Shown here: positions 1 to 9,851 of the stretch, piece by piece
Numbering within the stretch: the first letter of the stretch is position 1
Layout of the letters: every line of letters begins with the position of its first letter
Assembly (NCBI GenBank): GCA_001464695.1
Contig: LNDQ01000072.1
Coordinates: forward strand, 1 to 64,000
Direction of reading: 5' to 3'
Length of the DNA stretch: 64,000 bases
Source: Betaproteobacteria bacterium Ga0077523
GTDB taxonomy: Bacteria; Pseudomonadota; Gammaproteobacteria; Burkholderiales; Ga0077523
Notes under the pieces: generated by a model
Databases searched by the model: none
The model's input: only the letters and a program-made list of their open reading frames with translations
What the model was told of the DNA's origin: nothing
Position numbers and translations under genes: made by a program

Positions 1-79
1 TCCCGAACGTAGACTCCCTCTTTATTCCCGTCCCCAGCTCGATCGGGTGACGAACTCCAACACAACCCCACAAACCACC

Positions 80-850
80 ATGGCAAGACTCGCAAACAAG
101 ATCGCCCTGATCACCGGCGCCGGCAGCGGCATCGGTCTCGCCACTGCCGAACTCTTCGCCCGCGAAGACGCGAAAGTGGTCCTCGTCGGCCGCAACGAAC
201 AGGCGCTGACGGCCGCGGCAACCCGCATCGGCAACGAGCGCGCCGTCGCCGTGGCGGCAGACGTCTCCCGCCCCGAAGACAACATCCGCATGGTGCAGGC
301 CGCCGTCGATCGCTTCGGCGGTCTGGACATCTTCATCGCAAATGCGGGCGTCGAAGGTGCGACAGCCACGATCGAGGAGTATCCCATCGAGGCATTCGAC
401 GAAGTGATGGCGATCAACGTCCGCGGCGTCTTCCTCGGTCTCAAGTACGCCATCCCCGCGCTGCGCCAGCGTGGCGGCGGCAGCATCGTGATCACCTCGT
501 CCATCGGTGGCATCCGCGGCCGCGGACAACGCAACTCCGCCTACATCACCAGCAAGCACGCCGAGATCGGCCTGATGCGTACCGCCACCCTGGAATGCGC
601 ACCACACAATATCCGCGTGAACGCCGTGCTCCCCGGCCCCGTCGAGACCCGCATGATGCGCAACCTCGAACAGAGCCGCTCGCCGGACGATCCATCGAAG
701 GCGCGCGCGGCACTCGTGAATGCCGCACCCATGAGACGTTACGGCGCTCCCGAGGAAATCGCCAACGTCATGCTGTTTCTCGCCTCCAACGAGGCGAGCC
801 TGTGCACGGGTGGCGTCTACTCGGCCGACGGTGGGTTCTCGGCCGCATAG
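80..850 (+). CDS. SDR-family NAD(P)-dependent oxidoreductase
   Basis: A 256-residue classical short-chain dehydrogenase/reductase, expected to oxidise or reduce a hydroxyl/keto group with NAD(P)(H) in the cytoplasm. Visible landmarks are the Rossmann motif TGAGSGIG at residues 12-19, NAG at 88-90, Ser140/141 and the catalytic pair Tyr155-x3-Lys159 (YITSK), with a C-terminal SADGG segment usual for the family. The length matches the ~250-residue family norm. ATG at 80 is chosen because the motif then begins at the normal distance; a GTG at 47 would add 11 non-conserved residues, and neither start has a clear ribosome site. A cupin enzyme follows 59 bp downstream and probably shares the transcript. 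The substrate cannot be told. Confidence 0.9.
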   Translation: MARLANKIALITGAGSGIGLATAELFAREDAKVVLVGRNEQALTAAATRIGNERAVAVAADVSRPEDNIRMVQAAVDRFGGLDIFIANAGVEGATATIEEYPIEAFDEVMAINVRGVFLGLKYAIPALRQRGGGSIVITSSIGGIRGRGQRNSAYITSKHAEIGLMRTATLECAPHNIRVNAVLPGPVETRMMRNLEQSRSPDDPSKARAALVNAAPMRRYGAPEEIANVMLFLASNEASLCTGGVYSADGGFSAA

Positions 851-909
851 GCAGGCACTTTCGCGATTGCTCTATAGTTCGTTGTTGTGCCCCACGAGAA
901 GGATGGAAG

Positions 910-1833
910 ATGAACGACGCTGCCGTTGCCGCCCGCCTGCAACCCGAAGCCGAGTCGCGCTACGCCCGCCGGGCGCGCTACCACATCGCGGAAAACGGCT
1001 TTGCCTTCCAGTTCCCGCCCGTGCCCATCCGGCAGTTCCTGCGCGAACGCGACATCGCGTTCGACCCGCAGACACCGACACGCTCCATCGCGCTCGATGC
1101 GGCCGATGCCCTGGGCACGGACACGCCGGCCACCACGCCCACGATCCTGTGCCGCTACCTCAAGATCCGTACGGGCGAAACGCTGCGCACCAACTATGTT
1201 GCCTCGGGCGAAATCTTCTATGTGATGTCGGGCAGCGGCGAGAGCCGCAACGGCGACGACGTCATCTCATGGGTGGCCGGGGACGTATTCTGCTTTCCCG
1301 GTGGCGGTGAATCCGCGCATCGGGCGATCGGACAAGACGGTCTGCTGTTCTGCGTGACCAACGAACCGCTGCTGGCCTTCGAACGGCTGCGCGCCCCCGC
1401 CCCCGGCAGCGCTCGTGTTGAAGCCACGCATTGGCCTGCCTCGGTGATCGACGGTCATTTCGAGGCCGTGTGGCGCCGACCGATGACTGCCGACACCACC
1501 GGTTACTCGGTCCAGTTCACCAGCCACGCGCTGGCCCCGAGCATCAACACCATTCCTTCGGTGAACTGCTCCATCAACACGTTGGCGAGCGGCGCCGATC
1601 AACGCCCGCATCGGCACAACGGCGTGGCGGTGACGCTGGCCATCCAGGGTGAAGGCGTGCATTCGATCATCGACGGGCAAAAGATCGACTGGTCCACCGG
1701 TGCTGCACAGATCACTCCCGCCACGCTGATGCACTCGCACTACGCCCGCGGCGACAAACGCATGCGCTCGTTCGTGATCCAGGACGAAGGGCTGCATTTC
1801 TATACGCGCACGCCGGGGTTCAGTTTCGACTGA
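910..1833 (+). CDS. bicupin protein, gentisate 1,2-dioxygenase-like
   Basis: A 307-residue protein with two cupin barrels (roughly 85-150 and 225-295). The second barrel carries HRHN at 234-237 and a late His pair (H275, H277), the pattern expected for a metal site. The first barrel has lost most metal-binding His residues. This layout resembles gentisate/salicylate-type ring-cleavage dioxygenases, which use Fe(II) and O2, but the sequence seen here does not fix the substrate. It starts at an ATG shortly after GGATGGA and lies 59 bp behind an SDR gene; a dehydrogenase next to a dioxygenase suits a short aromatic or hydroxy-acid catabolic unit, which is inference. Confidence 0.75.
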   Translation: MNDAAVAARLQPEAESRYARRARYHIAENGFAFQFPPVPIRQFLRERDIAFDPQTPTRSIALDAADALGTDTPATTPTILCRYLKIRTGETLRTNYVASGEIFYVMSGSGESRNGDDVISWVAGDVFCFPGGGESAHRAIGQDGLLFCVTNEPLLAFERLRAPAPGSARVEATHWPASVIDGHFEAVWRRPMTADTTGYSVQFTSHALAPSINTIPSVNCSINTLASGADQRPHRHNGVAVTLAIQGEGVHSIIDGQKIDWSTGAAQITPATLMHSHYARGDKRMRSFVIQDEGLHFYTRTPGFSFD

Positions 1834-1856
1834 ACGCCGGCGTTTCGTGCGCCAAC

Positions 1857-2657
1857 TCAGCGATACACGGGTACGTTCAGCGCATACTCGACCCTCGCAT
1901 CCAGCGTCTTGCGCTTGCCATCGACGATGATCATCGGCGGCACGCGCCCGGTGTAACGCACGACGTTGCGCGTGGCGGCGTCGAACTCGAAACGCAGCGG
2001 CGCTATCGCAAGACGCACCAGCACATTGGTCGGCTTCATGGAGAATGCCACGAGCCCATCCGTGGCGGACACGCGCTGCAACTCGAAACCGAAGGTTTCC
2101 TTCCGTGCCAGGACGATCATGCGGACCTTCACGGGGTTGCCGGTCATCAGTTCGTCCCAGTGCCGCAGCATCCAGCCGTGCAGCGACGGGCCGGTGACCA
2201 CCGGATCGGTCACGTCTTCGCTGGCGGTGCTGATCTTGCCACCTTCGTCGAGGGTGTATTCAAGGTGGCCATTCGGGCCCACTTCAACAGTGCCGCTATA
2301 GCCCGCGATCTTGTGGATCGCTTCGAAGTGCCGCACGTCGTAGTCGGGCGTGAAGCGCGCTGATTCGATGACGACGGCCTCGCCACCTGCACCGTGCGTG
2401 ATGTGCGACGCTTTCATTCCGCCATCGATCGTAGCGACGCGGCGCTCGTAATTGAACAGCGGAGCAGCATCTTTCGGAGACAGCGGATGCACATCGCCCC
2501 GGTAGATCAACGCACCTTCAGTTTCAGGTGCACGGGTCAGGGCTTCCAGGCGACCGGCACCTGCGCGATCCAGCGACGGGGTGGAGGAAGTCGTGCAGGC
2601 AGCGATTGCGGACAGCAGCCCGGCGGCAACGGCAGTGAGAGTCAGATTGCGCAGCAT
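1857..2657 (-). CDS. putative exported lipoprotein of unknown function
   Basis: A 266-residue protein starting MLRNLTLTAVAAG with a hydrophobic signal and a lipobox IAAC, so Cys21 is the likely lipidated residue and the product should be membrane-anchored on the periplasmic side. The mature part looks like a beta-rich domain and I recognise no family. GAGCTC lies just ahead of the ATG at 2657. The reading frame continues much further upstream, but that part is antisense to the LysR gene and is rejected. The gene is divergent from the LysR regulator at 2850, which makes it a candidate target. It converges with the cupin gene, with 23 bp between the stops. Confidence 0.7.
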   Translation of the reverse strand: MLRNLTLTAVAAGLLSAIAACTTSSTPSLDRAGAGRLEALTRAPETEGALIYRGDVHPLSPKDAAPLFNYERRVATIDGGMKASHITHGAGGEAVVIESARFTPDYDVRHFEAIHKIAGYSGTVEVGPNGHLEYTLDEGGKISTASEDVTDPVVTGPSLHGWMLRHWDELMTGNPVKVRMIVLARKETFGFELQRVSATDGLVAFSMKPTNVLVRLAIAPLRFEFDAATRNVVRYTGRVPPMIIVDGKRKTLDARVEYALNVPVYR

Positions 2658-2849
2658 GGTGAGCTCCTTCAAGGGGTTGAGGTGGAACGATTGCCAGACA
2701 CCGATCCGGCGTCCGGTTTCTCCGAATCCCCCGCCGTGAGTCCCCGGCAGGCAGCGATTCATCGATGGCCGCCACTCTAGGAATCCGCCCCTTCGGGAAA
2801 AAGCCGATACTCGCGAATGGACCATTGCTGCCGGTGAAATGATCGGGTC

Positions 2850-3782
2850 ATGGATCAGCTGCGCTCGCTCCGGGTGTTCGTGAGGGTGATCGACGAAGGC
2901 AGCTTCGCCGGTGCGGCGCGCGCGCTCGATCTGGCGCCGGCGGTGGTGACCCGTGCAGTGGCCGAGCTCGAGGAGCACCTGGGCGCACGCCTGCTCCAGC
3001 GCACCACGCGACGGATGGCGCTCACCGAGACCGGCGAGACCTATCTGGAGCACGCCCGGCGCATCCTGCTGGAACTGGACGAAGCCGATGCAGCCGCGAG
3101 CACCGCCAGCACCGTGCCCGCAGGAATGGTGCGCGTGGTGGTCCCGCCGGCGTTCGCGGTGCATCAGCTCGCCAAGCATCTGCCGGCCTTCCGCAGCCGC
3201 TATCCGCAGGTGAGTCTGGAGCTGGCGGCCCCCGGACCGGTGGATGCCGTGGACGATGCCGCCGACGTTTCCATCCTGTCGATCGCCCAGCAGTCGCTGC
3301 AGGGCGACTTCGTTGCACGGCGACTCGCCTGCTCCCACTTCATCGCGTGTGCTGCTCCTGCCTATCTCGCGAGGCGCGGCCGTCCGAAACAACCGGCCGA
3401 TCTCGCGCAGCACGATGGTGTGCTGCCCGCGGTGAAGGCAGTTCGCCACGAACTGACGTTGTTCCGGACCGACGGCACGGCCCGCACAGCCACCCTCCCC
3501 GCACCGACACCGGCGCTGTCGACGAGCCACATCGACACCATCTTCGCCGCCGCGATCGCTGGGCTGGGTATCGCGGCACTACCGTCGTTCGTGGCCGAGG
3601 ACGCCTTGCGTGCCGGGGCGCTCGAACGCGTCCTGCCCGACTGGCGCGGGCTGACGCTCACGCTCTACGCGGCAATGCCCACGCGCAAGCACGTGCCCGC
3701 GCGTACGCGCGCTTTCGTCGACTTCCTGCTCGAGACCTTCGGCGGCAAGCCCGAGGATCCCTGGTTGACTTCCGTCCGCTGA
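2850..3782 (+). CDS. LysR-family transcriptional regulator
   Basis: A 310-residue LysR-type regulator: N-terminal winged helix at about residues 1-60 (MDQLRSLRVFVRVIDEGSF, then the recognition helix near PAVVTRAVAELEEHLG) and a substrate-binding effector domain over about 90-300. The length is normal for the family. It is transcribed away from the lipoprotein gene across a 192-bp intergenic segment (2658-2849), the usual arrangement in which a LysR protein controls its divergent neighbour and itself. The effector is unknown. It converges with the large regulator at 3805, with 22 bp between the stops. Confidence 0.92.
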   Translation: MDQLRSLRVFVRVIDEGSFAGAARALDLAPAVVTRAVAELEEHLGARLLQRTTRRMALTETGETYLEHARRILLELDEADAAASTASTVPAGMVRVVVPPAFAVHQLAKHLPAFRSRYPQVSLELAAPGPVDAVDDAADVSILSIAQQSLQGDFVARRLACSHFIACAAPAYLARRGRPKQPADLAQHDGVLPAVKAVRHELTLFRTDGTARTATLPAPTPALSTSHIDTIFAAAIAGLGIAALPSFVAEDALRAGALERVLPDWRGLTLTLYAAMPTRKHVPARTRAFVDFLLETFGGKPEDPWLTSVR

Positions 3783-3804
3783 CCCGCGATCGAGGTCGGG
3801 CGGA

Positions 3805-6669
3805 TCAGCCGAGCGATTCGAGCAAGGCTTTCGCGGCCACGAGATCGGCAGTCCCGAAGCCTTCGGTGAACTTGCCGTACGTAGCCGCCAACAGCTCGCG
3901 GCCTTCATCGGCCTGCGGCCCACCCTGCCGCAATCGGGCGAGACTGGTCGCAGCCCGCAGTTCCCAGGACAACGCCTGCTGCCGGCGCGACCATGTGAGG
4001 CTGTCCTGCAGACACGCCTCGGCGGCGCGCAGCTCATCCGCGCCTCCTCCGCGCAGCAGGAGATCGCCCTTGATGCGCAGCAACTCGGGCACACACCACC
4101 GCTCTTCCTGCCGCTCGGCCCGCTCCAGTGCCGCATCCACCGTCGCGAGGCCGCGCGTGATGTCGCCTTGTCCACCCAGCGCCTCGGCGAGCTCGCCCAG
4201 CAGACCGGTGTAGCGCAACGAGAAATTGATGCCCGGCAGACTCGCGAGGGCCTGGTCCAGCATCTGCACGCCGTCGGCGCGATTGCCGGTGCGAACCAGC
4301 AGCACGCCCTGGAAACACTGGCCTTCGGCCTGCCACGAAGCGAGCGCGTTGCGCGCGGAATGCTCCAGCAGCATCGCCACCATCCGGCCGGCCGTCGCGA
4401 GATCGCCGGCCAGCAGCGCCACCGGGCAGGCCTTCGCGAGCGCATTGCACAGCGAGAGGGCGTGTCCGAGACCCTGCGCCTCCTCGATGTTGGCCACGAT
4501 GGTCCGCAACGCACGGTCCGGATAGCCGCGGATCCACAACACCTCGGCGAATGCCACCTGCGCCGTCACGCGCTGGTCGAACTGGAAGCGGATCAGGTGC
4601 GAGCGGCGTGCCGGTTCCAGGTAGGTCTCGAGCATGCGCTCGAAGTGCCGCTGCGCTCTTTCTTCCTCGCCCAGGAAGTGCAGCGACAATCCCAGCATGC
4701 GATCGCCGATGGGCCGGTCGGTCGCATTGCCATCGCGATCGGCCACGTCGCGGAACCGCTCGGCGAACGCGAGCGCTTCGCGGAAGACCGCGTTGTTCAG
4801 CCGGTCCACGCACAACCCCCACAACGCCCGAAGTTGATAGTCGGCGTCGCCCAGCGCTTCGGCGATCGCGAGTGCGCCGGAGAGTGCGGCACGCGTCTCG
4901 GGCACCGCACCCCGCGTGTACATGAGCGCCAGCCCGAGCGCGGCGTGCAACTGCATCGAGCGCTTGGCATCGACGTCCGCCACCCCGGTTCCGGCGGCGA
5001 GCGCGCGATCGACGCGCGCACGGCATTCCTCCATCATCGACAGGTGCATCCATAGCGGCACCGCCGCGGCCGTCAGCGCAATGCCGACACGCGCATCGCC
5101 CGGCGGCGTGAAGACCCAGTCCAGGGCCGCGCGGACGTTGTCGAGGTGCCTGCCGTAGGCGGCCAGCCAGTGGGTGGTAGACACCTGCTGCCGGTCGGCG
5201 GAGGCACGTTCGAACAGGTCGCGGTAATACTCCGCGTGGCGTCGAGCGAACACGTCGTGCTCGCCGGCGGACTGCAGCTTCTCCAGGGCATAGGCCCGGG
5301 TGGTCTCGAGCAGGCGGTACTGCGCGACTGCACCGCCCACATCCGCCACCACCAGCGACTTCGACACGAGGTTCACGATGCTGTCGACCACGTCCCCGGG
5401 GGACAGCTCGCCGCTGCCCACCACGTCGGTGGCGGCATCGAGCGCGAACGTCCCGGCGAAGATGGCGAGCCGGCGCAGCAGCACCCGCTCGGTCACGGGC
5501 AGCAGGTCGTGGCTCCAGTCGAGCGTGGCACGCAACGTCTGCTGGCGCGGCAGTGCGGTGCGACGGCCGTCCGTCAGCAGGCGGAACCGGTCATCCAGCC
5601 GCGCCGCCAGGCCTTCGACACCCAGCGCCGCGGCGCGCGCCGCCGCCAGCTCGATCGCGAGCGGAATGCCGTCCAGGCGCCGGCAGATCGCGGCCGCAAT
5701 CGAGGGGTCGAACCGATCCGGGGTGAAATGCAGTTGCGCCGCGCGCGCACGGGCGACGAACAGTTGCACCGCGCCGTGGCGCATCACATCGTCGTCGCGA
5801 CCCGCATCGCCTTCCGGGACGGCGAGCGGCGGTACCTGGAACACGCACTCGCCTTCGGCCCGCAGCGGCTCGCGGCTGGTGGCAATGACGCACGCGACCG
5901 GACTGGCGCGCAACAACGCCTCCACCATGGTGGCAGCCGCTTCGATCAGGTGCTCGCAGTTGTCCAGCACCAGCAGCACCTGCCGCGGCCCGAGCGCGGC
6001 GGCCACCCGCTCGGGAGTGACGGAACCGCCCGCGACCTGCACACCCAATGCGGTCGCGACCGTGACCGGAACCAATGCCGGGTCGGACACGGGTCCCAAT
6101 TCGGCCAGCCACGCGCCATCGGCAAAGCGCGGCAGCAGTTGTCGCGCCACCTCGAGGCCGAGCCGCGTCTTGCCGATGCCGCCCGTGCCGCTCAGCGTGA
6201 CCAGGCGTCGATCGGCGACGAGTGCCAGCACCTCGCGCACGTCCGCGTCGCGCCCGATGAGTTCCGAGTTCAACGCAGGCAGATTGGTGCGCACCGCGGC
6301 GCCGGCCGCCGGGCCCGATGGGACCATCGTCGGATGACCTACCTCGGGAGCCATGACCTCGACATCGGCCACGAAACGGTAACCGCGGCCGGAAATGGTC
6401 TTGAGGCTGTCGCGCTCGGAACCCAGTGCCTTGCGCAATGCCGAGACCTGCACCGAGAGGTTGATGTCCTCGACCACCAGCCCCGGCCAGACGCGCGCCA
6501 GCAGCTCGTCCTTCGAGACGAGTTCGCCGCGCCGCTCGATCAGCGCCAGCAGCAGGTCGAACGCACGATCGCCGATGCGCACCGGTGCGCCTTCGACGGT
6601 CAGCTCGCGACGCAGGGGACGCACTTCCGCGCGTCCGAACCGCAACACCGTCCTGGCCTCGTCGCTCAC
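3805..6669 (-). CDS. winged-helix / NTPase / helical-repeat regulator (paralogue 1)
   Basis: A ~954-residue regulator with an OmpR-type winged helix at about residues 8-103, an AAA/NB-ARC-like NTPase with P-loop GTGGIGKTRL at 161-170 and Walker B near VLLVLDNCEHLIEA, and a long C-terminal region that looks like TPR-type helical repeats. This is the AfsR/SARP- or MalT-like signal-transducing architecture: ATP-dependent assembly coupled to DNA binding. GTG at 6669 is preferred because GAGG lies 5 bp upstream; a TTG at 6714 would add 15 residues of low complexity. It is divergent from paralogue 2 across a 272-bp spacer. The family, order and C-terminal motif FTEGFGTADL are shared with the other two copies. 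Confidence 0.85.
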   Translation of the reverse strand: MSDEARTVLRFGRAEVRPLRRELTVEGAPVRIGDRAFDLLLALIERRGELVSKDELLARVWPGLVVEDINLSVQVSALRKALGSERDSLKTISGRGYRFVADVEVMAPEVGHPTMVPSGPAAGAAVRTNLPALNSELIGRDADVREVLALVADRRLVTLSGTGGIGKTRLGLEVARQLLPRFADGAWLAELGPVSDPALVPVTVATALGVQVAGGSVTPERVAAALGPRQVLLVLDNCEHLIEAAATMVEALLRASPVACVIATSREPLRAEGECVFQVPPLAVPEGDAGRDDDVMRHGAVQLFVARARAAQLHFTPDRFDPSIAAAICRRLDGIPLAIELAAARAAALGVEGLAARLDDRFRLLTDGRRTALPRQQTLRATLDWSHDLLPVTERVLLRRLAIFAGTFALDAATDVVGSGELSPGDVVDSIVNLVSKSLVVADVGGAVAQYRLLETTRAYALEKLQSAGEHDVFARRHAEYYRDLFERASADRQQVSTTHWLAAYGRHLDNVRAALDWVFTPPGDARVGIALTAAAVPLWMHLSMMEECRARVDRALAAGTGVADVDAKRSMQLHAALGLALMYTRGAVPETRAALSGALAIAEALGDADYQLRALWGLCVDRLNNAVFREALAFAERFRDVADRDGNATDRPIGDRMLGLSLHFLGEEERAQRHFERMLETYLEPARRSHLIRFQFDQRVTAQVAFAEVLWIRGYPDRALRTIVANIEEAQGLGHALSLCNALAKACPVALLAGDLATAGRMVAMLLEHSARNALASWQAEGQCFQGVLLVRTGNRADGVQMLDQALASLPGINFSLRYTGLLGELAEALGGQGDITRGLATVDAALERAERQEERWCVPELLRIKGDLLLRGGGADELRAAEACLQDSLTWSRRQQALSWELRAATSLARLRQGGPQADEGRELLAATYGKFTEGFGTADLVAAKALLESLG

Positions 6670-6941
6670 CGCTGCCTCATCTTCCACCTCGCTCGCAGAG
6701 CCCGCGGTCCGCAACGGATGCGGTCACGGGGCACCGGCCATCGCATTGCGGCACAGAGTGCGAATAACCGTGGGATGGTAGTGACACGCATGCTGCGCCG
6801 CAAGCACGGATCGATGACAGCCGACCTTGCATGCGTCATGGTCTTCACCGTGCGACACAGCGACTCGGTTAAGAAGGATTAGCGGGATTTAACTGTGCCG
6901 CGCAGAGGCTCTGGGGCAGCATCCCCCGCCATCACCCCGGG

Positions 6942-9851
6942 ATGTCTCCCGGTACGGAGCCCGCCACCGGCATGGAACACGACGCAGCAACAGCGAACCC
7001 GCGAACGGTACCGAGTGCACCATCCCGGAGCACGTTGTCCTTCGGCCGCTTCACCGTGTTGCCGTCGCGGCGCGAGCTGTGCATGGACGACACTCCCGTC
7101 GACCTGGGAGCGCGGGCGTTCGACGTGCTGCTCGCGCTGGTGGAAGCCCGTGGCGCCGTGGTCACCAAGGACGAACTGATCGGACTGGTGTGGCCCGGTC
7201 GCGTGGTCGAGGAAAACAACCTGCAGGTGCAGATCGCCGCGGTGCGCAAGGCGTTGGCCGGCGACCGCGACCTCATCCGCACGGTGGCCGGCCGCGGCTA
7301 CCAGTTTGGTGGCGACGTGCGGACTCGAACGGTGGAGGCGCCAGCGGCGGCGGCGCCCCGACCCGTGCTCACCAACCTGCCGGAACCGGTGTCGCCGTTG
7401 ATCGGGCGGGATACGGAGTTGCACGAGATTCTCGCGCTGGCAGCGGATCGCCGGCTGGTGACGCTGACCGGGCCGGGCGGCATCGGCAAGACGCGGCTCG
7501 GCCTCGAAGCGGCCCGCGAACTCCTGGGGGCTTTCCGCGATGGCGTGTGGCTGGCGGAACTGGGCGGCCTCACCGATCCGGGGCAAGTCCCGTCCACGGT
7601 CGCATCGGCACTCGGACTGACCTTCGCCAGCGGCGCGCTGCCGCCGGAGCGCGTCGCGGCGGCGCTCGGCACAAAGCACATCCTGCTGATCCTCGACAAT
7701 TGCGAACACGTGATCGAAGCGGCCGCCGCCATGACCGAGGCGGTGCTGCGAGCCAGCCCGCTCGCCTGCGTCCTGACCACCAGCCGCGAACCGCTGCGGG
7801 CGGAGGGCGAGTCGATCTACCGCGTGCCGTCGCTCGAAGTGCCGGCCGAGGAAACGCAAGATCGTGCCCATCTCCTCAAGACCGGTGCCGTGCGCCTCTT
7901 CATCGCGCGCACGCGGGCCGCCGAACCGCAGTTCTCCCCCGACGCCCGCATCGCCGCGATCGCCGCCATCTGCCGGCGACTCGACGGCATCCCGCTCGCC
8001 ATCGAGCTGGCCGCAGCGCGGGCCGCCGCGCTCGGCATCGAAGGGCTGGCCGCACGGCTCGACGACCGCTTCCGCCTCCTCACCGGCGGGCAGCGCACGG
8101 CGCTGCCGCGGCACCAGACCTTGCGCGCGACGCTCGACTGGAGCTACGAGTTGCTGCCGGCCACCGAGCGCGTGGTGCTGCGTCGCCTGGCGGTCTTCGC
8201 GGGGGCGTTCACGCTCGAATCCGCGGCCGCCGTGGTCGCAACTGCCGACATCAATGCGGCGGACGTGGTCGACTACCTCGCGAACCTGGTGGCGAAGTCG
8301 CTCGTCACGGCGGACGTGGGCAGTGCAGCGGCGCAGTACCGGCTGCTCGACACCATGCGCGCCTACTCCCTGGAAAAGCTCGCGGAAAGTGGCGAGTTCG
8401 ACCCGTTCGCGCGCCGGCACGCCGAGCACCACCGGGACCAGTTCGCACGGGCCAGTGCAGACTGGGTGCGGCAATCCACCCCGGCCTGGCTCACGAACTA
8501 CGGGCGCCAGACCGACAATCTGCGTGTGGCCCTGGACTGGGCCTTCGGCGCGAACGGCGACACGGCGATCGGCGTGGCACTGACGGCCGCCGCCGCGCCG
8601 TTCTGGATGCGCCTGTCGCTGATGGAGGAATGCCGGTCGCGCGTCGAGCGGGCGTTGGCGAGCCTCGGCGTGGCCGCGGGCCAGGACACGCTGCAAGGCA
8701 TGCAGCTGCACACCGCCCTCGGCCTCGCGCTCATGTACACCAAGGCGACGGTGGAAGCGAGCTACGCCGAACTGCGCAACGCGCTCGAGATCTCGCAACG
8801 CCTCGAGGACACCGATTTCCAGCTGCGCTCGCTGTGGGGGCTGTGCGTCAACCGCCTCAACAGCGGCCTGTTCCAGGAAGCGATGACGCTGGCGAACGAG
8901 TTCTGCACCGTGGCCGCGAGCGTGCCCGGACAACCGGACCTGCCGATCGGCGACCGCATGCTGGCGATGGCCTTGCACTACACCGGCGACCAGACCGCGG
9001 CGCGCTTTCACTTCGAGCGCATGCTGAACCGGCATTCCGCACCGGCCCATCGGTCGCACACGATCCGTTTCCTGCTCGATCAGCGCGTATCGGCGCGCGC
9101 CGTGCTCGCGGAGGTGCTGTGGTTGCAGGGCTTCCCGGACCAGGCGATGCGTGCCGTGGAGCACAACATCGCCGAAGCGTTCGAGGCCGACCATGCGCTG
9201 ACACTCTGCAACGCGCTCGCCAAGGCGTGCCCGGTGGCGTTGTTCGTGGGCGACCTCGAAGCCGCCGAGCGGTATGTGACGATGCTGCAGGATCATGCGG
9301 CCCGCAACGCACTCGCCTCATGGCAGGCGGAGGCCCAGTGCTTTCGCAGCGTGCTCACGATCCGGAAGGTCGACGCCCCGCCGGCGGCCAACACCCTCGG
9401 TGCAGCGCTCGAGGAACTGCGCGAGATCCGTTTCGCCCTGCGCTACACCGAACTGCTGGGCGAACTGGCCGAGCTGCTCGGTCGCGCCGGCGCAGCCGTG
9501 CAGGGCCTCGCCGCCATCGACGAAGCCCTCCAGCGCACCGAGGCGAACGGCGAACGCTGGTGCCTGGCCGAGTTGCTGCGCATTCGCGGCGAACTGTTGC
9601 TGCTGCAGGACGACGCCACTGCCAAGCCGGCGGCCGAAGACCATTTCCTGCGCAGCCTCGAGTGCGCCCGCGAGCAGCGCGTGCTGGCGTGGGAACTGCG
9701 CGCCAGCATGAGCCTGGCGAGGTTATGGGGCGGCCAGCAGCGCAATCGCGAGGGCCACGAACAATTGGCGAAGGTGCTGGGCCGCTTCACGGAAGGCCAC
9801 GGCAGCGCCGACCTCAGGGCTGCGGCCGATCTGCTGGAGGCATTGCAGTAG
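6942..9851 (+). CDS. winged-helix / NTPase / helical-repeat regulator (paralogue 2)
   Basis: A 969-residue paralogue of the flanking genes. The winged helix spans about 30-125, with VWPGRVVEENNLQVQIAAVR as its core. The P-loop is GPGGIGKTRL at 177-186, Walker B is near LLILDNCEHVIEA, and the rest is helical repeats ending in FTEGHGSADL. The NTPase core is almost residue-for-residue comparable with paralogue 1 while the linker and repeats vary, as expected after duplication and change of input. The first ATG (6942) was used; an ATG at 6972 with GGAG 12 bp upstream is also possible. It overlaps the convergent paralogue 3 by 38 bp at the 3' ends. Confidence 0.85.
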   Translation: MSPGTEPATGMEHDAATANPRTVPSAPSRSTLSFGRFTVLPSRRELCMDDTPVDLGARAFDVLLALVEARGAVVTKDELIGLVWPGRVVEENNLQVQIAAVRKALAGDRDLIRTVAGRGYQFGGDVRTRTVEAPAAAAPRPVLTNLPEPVSPLIGRDTELHEILALAADRRLVTLTGPGGIGKTRLGLEAARELLGAFRDGVWLAELGGLTDPGQVPSTVASALGLTFASGALPPERVAAALGTKHILLILDNCEHVIEAAAAMTEAVLRASPLACVLTTSREPLRAEGESIYRVPSLEVPAEETQDRAHLLKTGAVRLFIARTRAAEPQFSPDARIAAIAAICRRLDGIPLAIELAAARAAALGIEGLAARLDDRFRLLTGGQRTALPRHQTLRATLDWSYELLPATERVVLRRLAVFAGAFTLESAAAVVATADINAADVVDYLANLVAKSLVTADVGSAAAQYRLLDTMRAYSLEKLAESGEFDPFARRHAEHHRDQFARASADWVRQSTPAWLTNYGRQTDNLRVALDWAFGANGDTAIGVALTAAAAPFWMRLSLMEECRSRVERALASLGVAAGQDTLQGMQLHTALGLALMYTKATVEASYAELRNALEISQRLEDTDFQLRSLWGLCVNRLNSGLFQEAMTLANEFCTVAASVPGQPDLPIGDRMLAMALHYTGDQTAARFHFERMLNRHSAPAHRSHTIRFLLDQRVSARAVLAEVLWLQGFPDQAMRAVEHNIAEAFEADHALTLCNALAKACPVALFVGDLEAAERYVTMLQDHAARNALASWQAEAQCFRSVLTIRKVDAPPAANTLGAALEELREIRFALRYTELLGELAELLGRAGAAVQGLAAIDEALQRTEANGERWCLAELLRIRGELLLLQDDATAKPAAEDHFLRSLECAREQRVLAWELRASMSLARLWGGQQRNREGHEQLAKVLGRFTEGHGSADLRAAADLLEALQ

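Noticed and set aside
9814-9851. 38-bp overlap of convergent regulators as evidence of a misassembly
   Set aside because: Both C-termini carry the shared family ending before the overlap, so a simple antisense overlap explains it.
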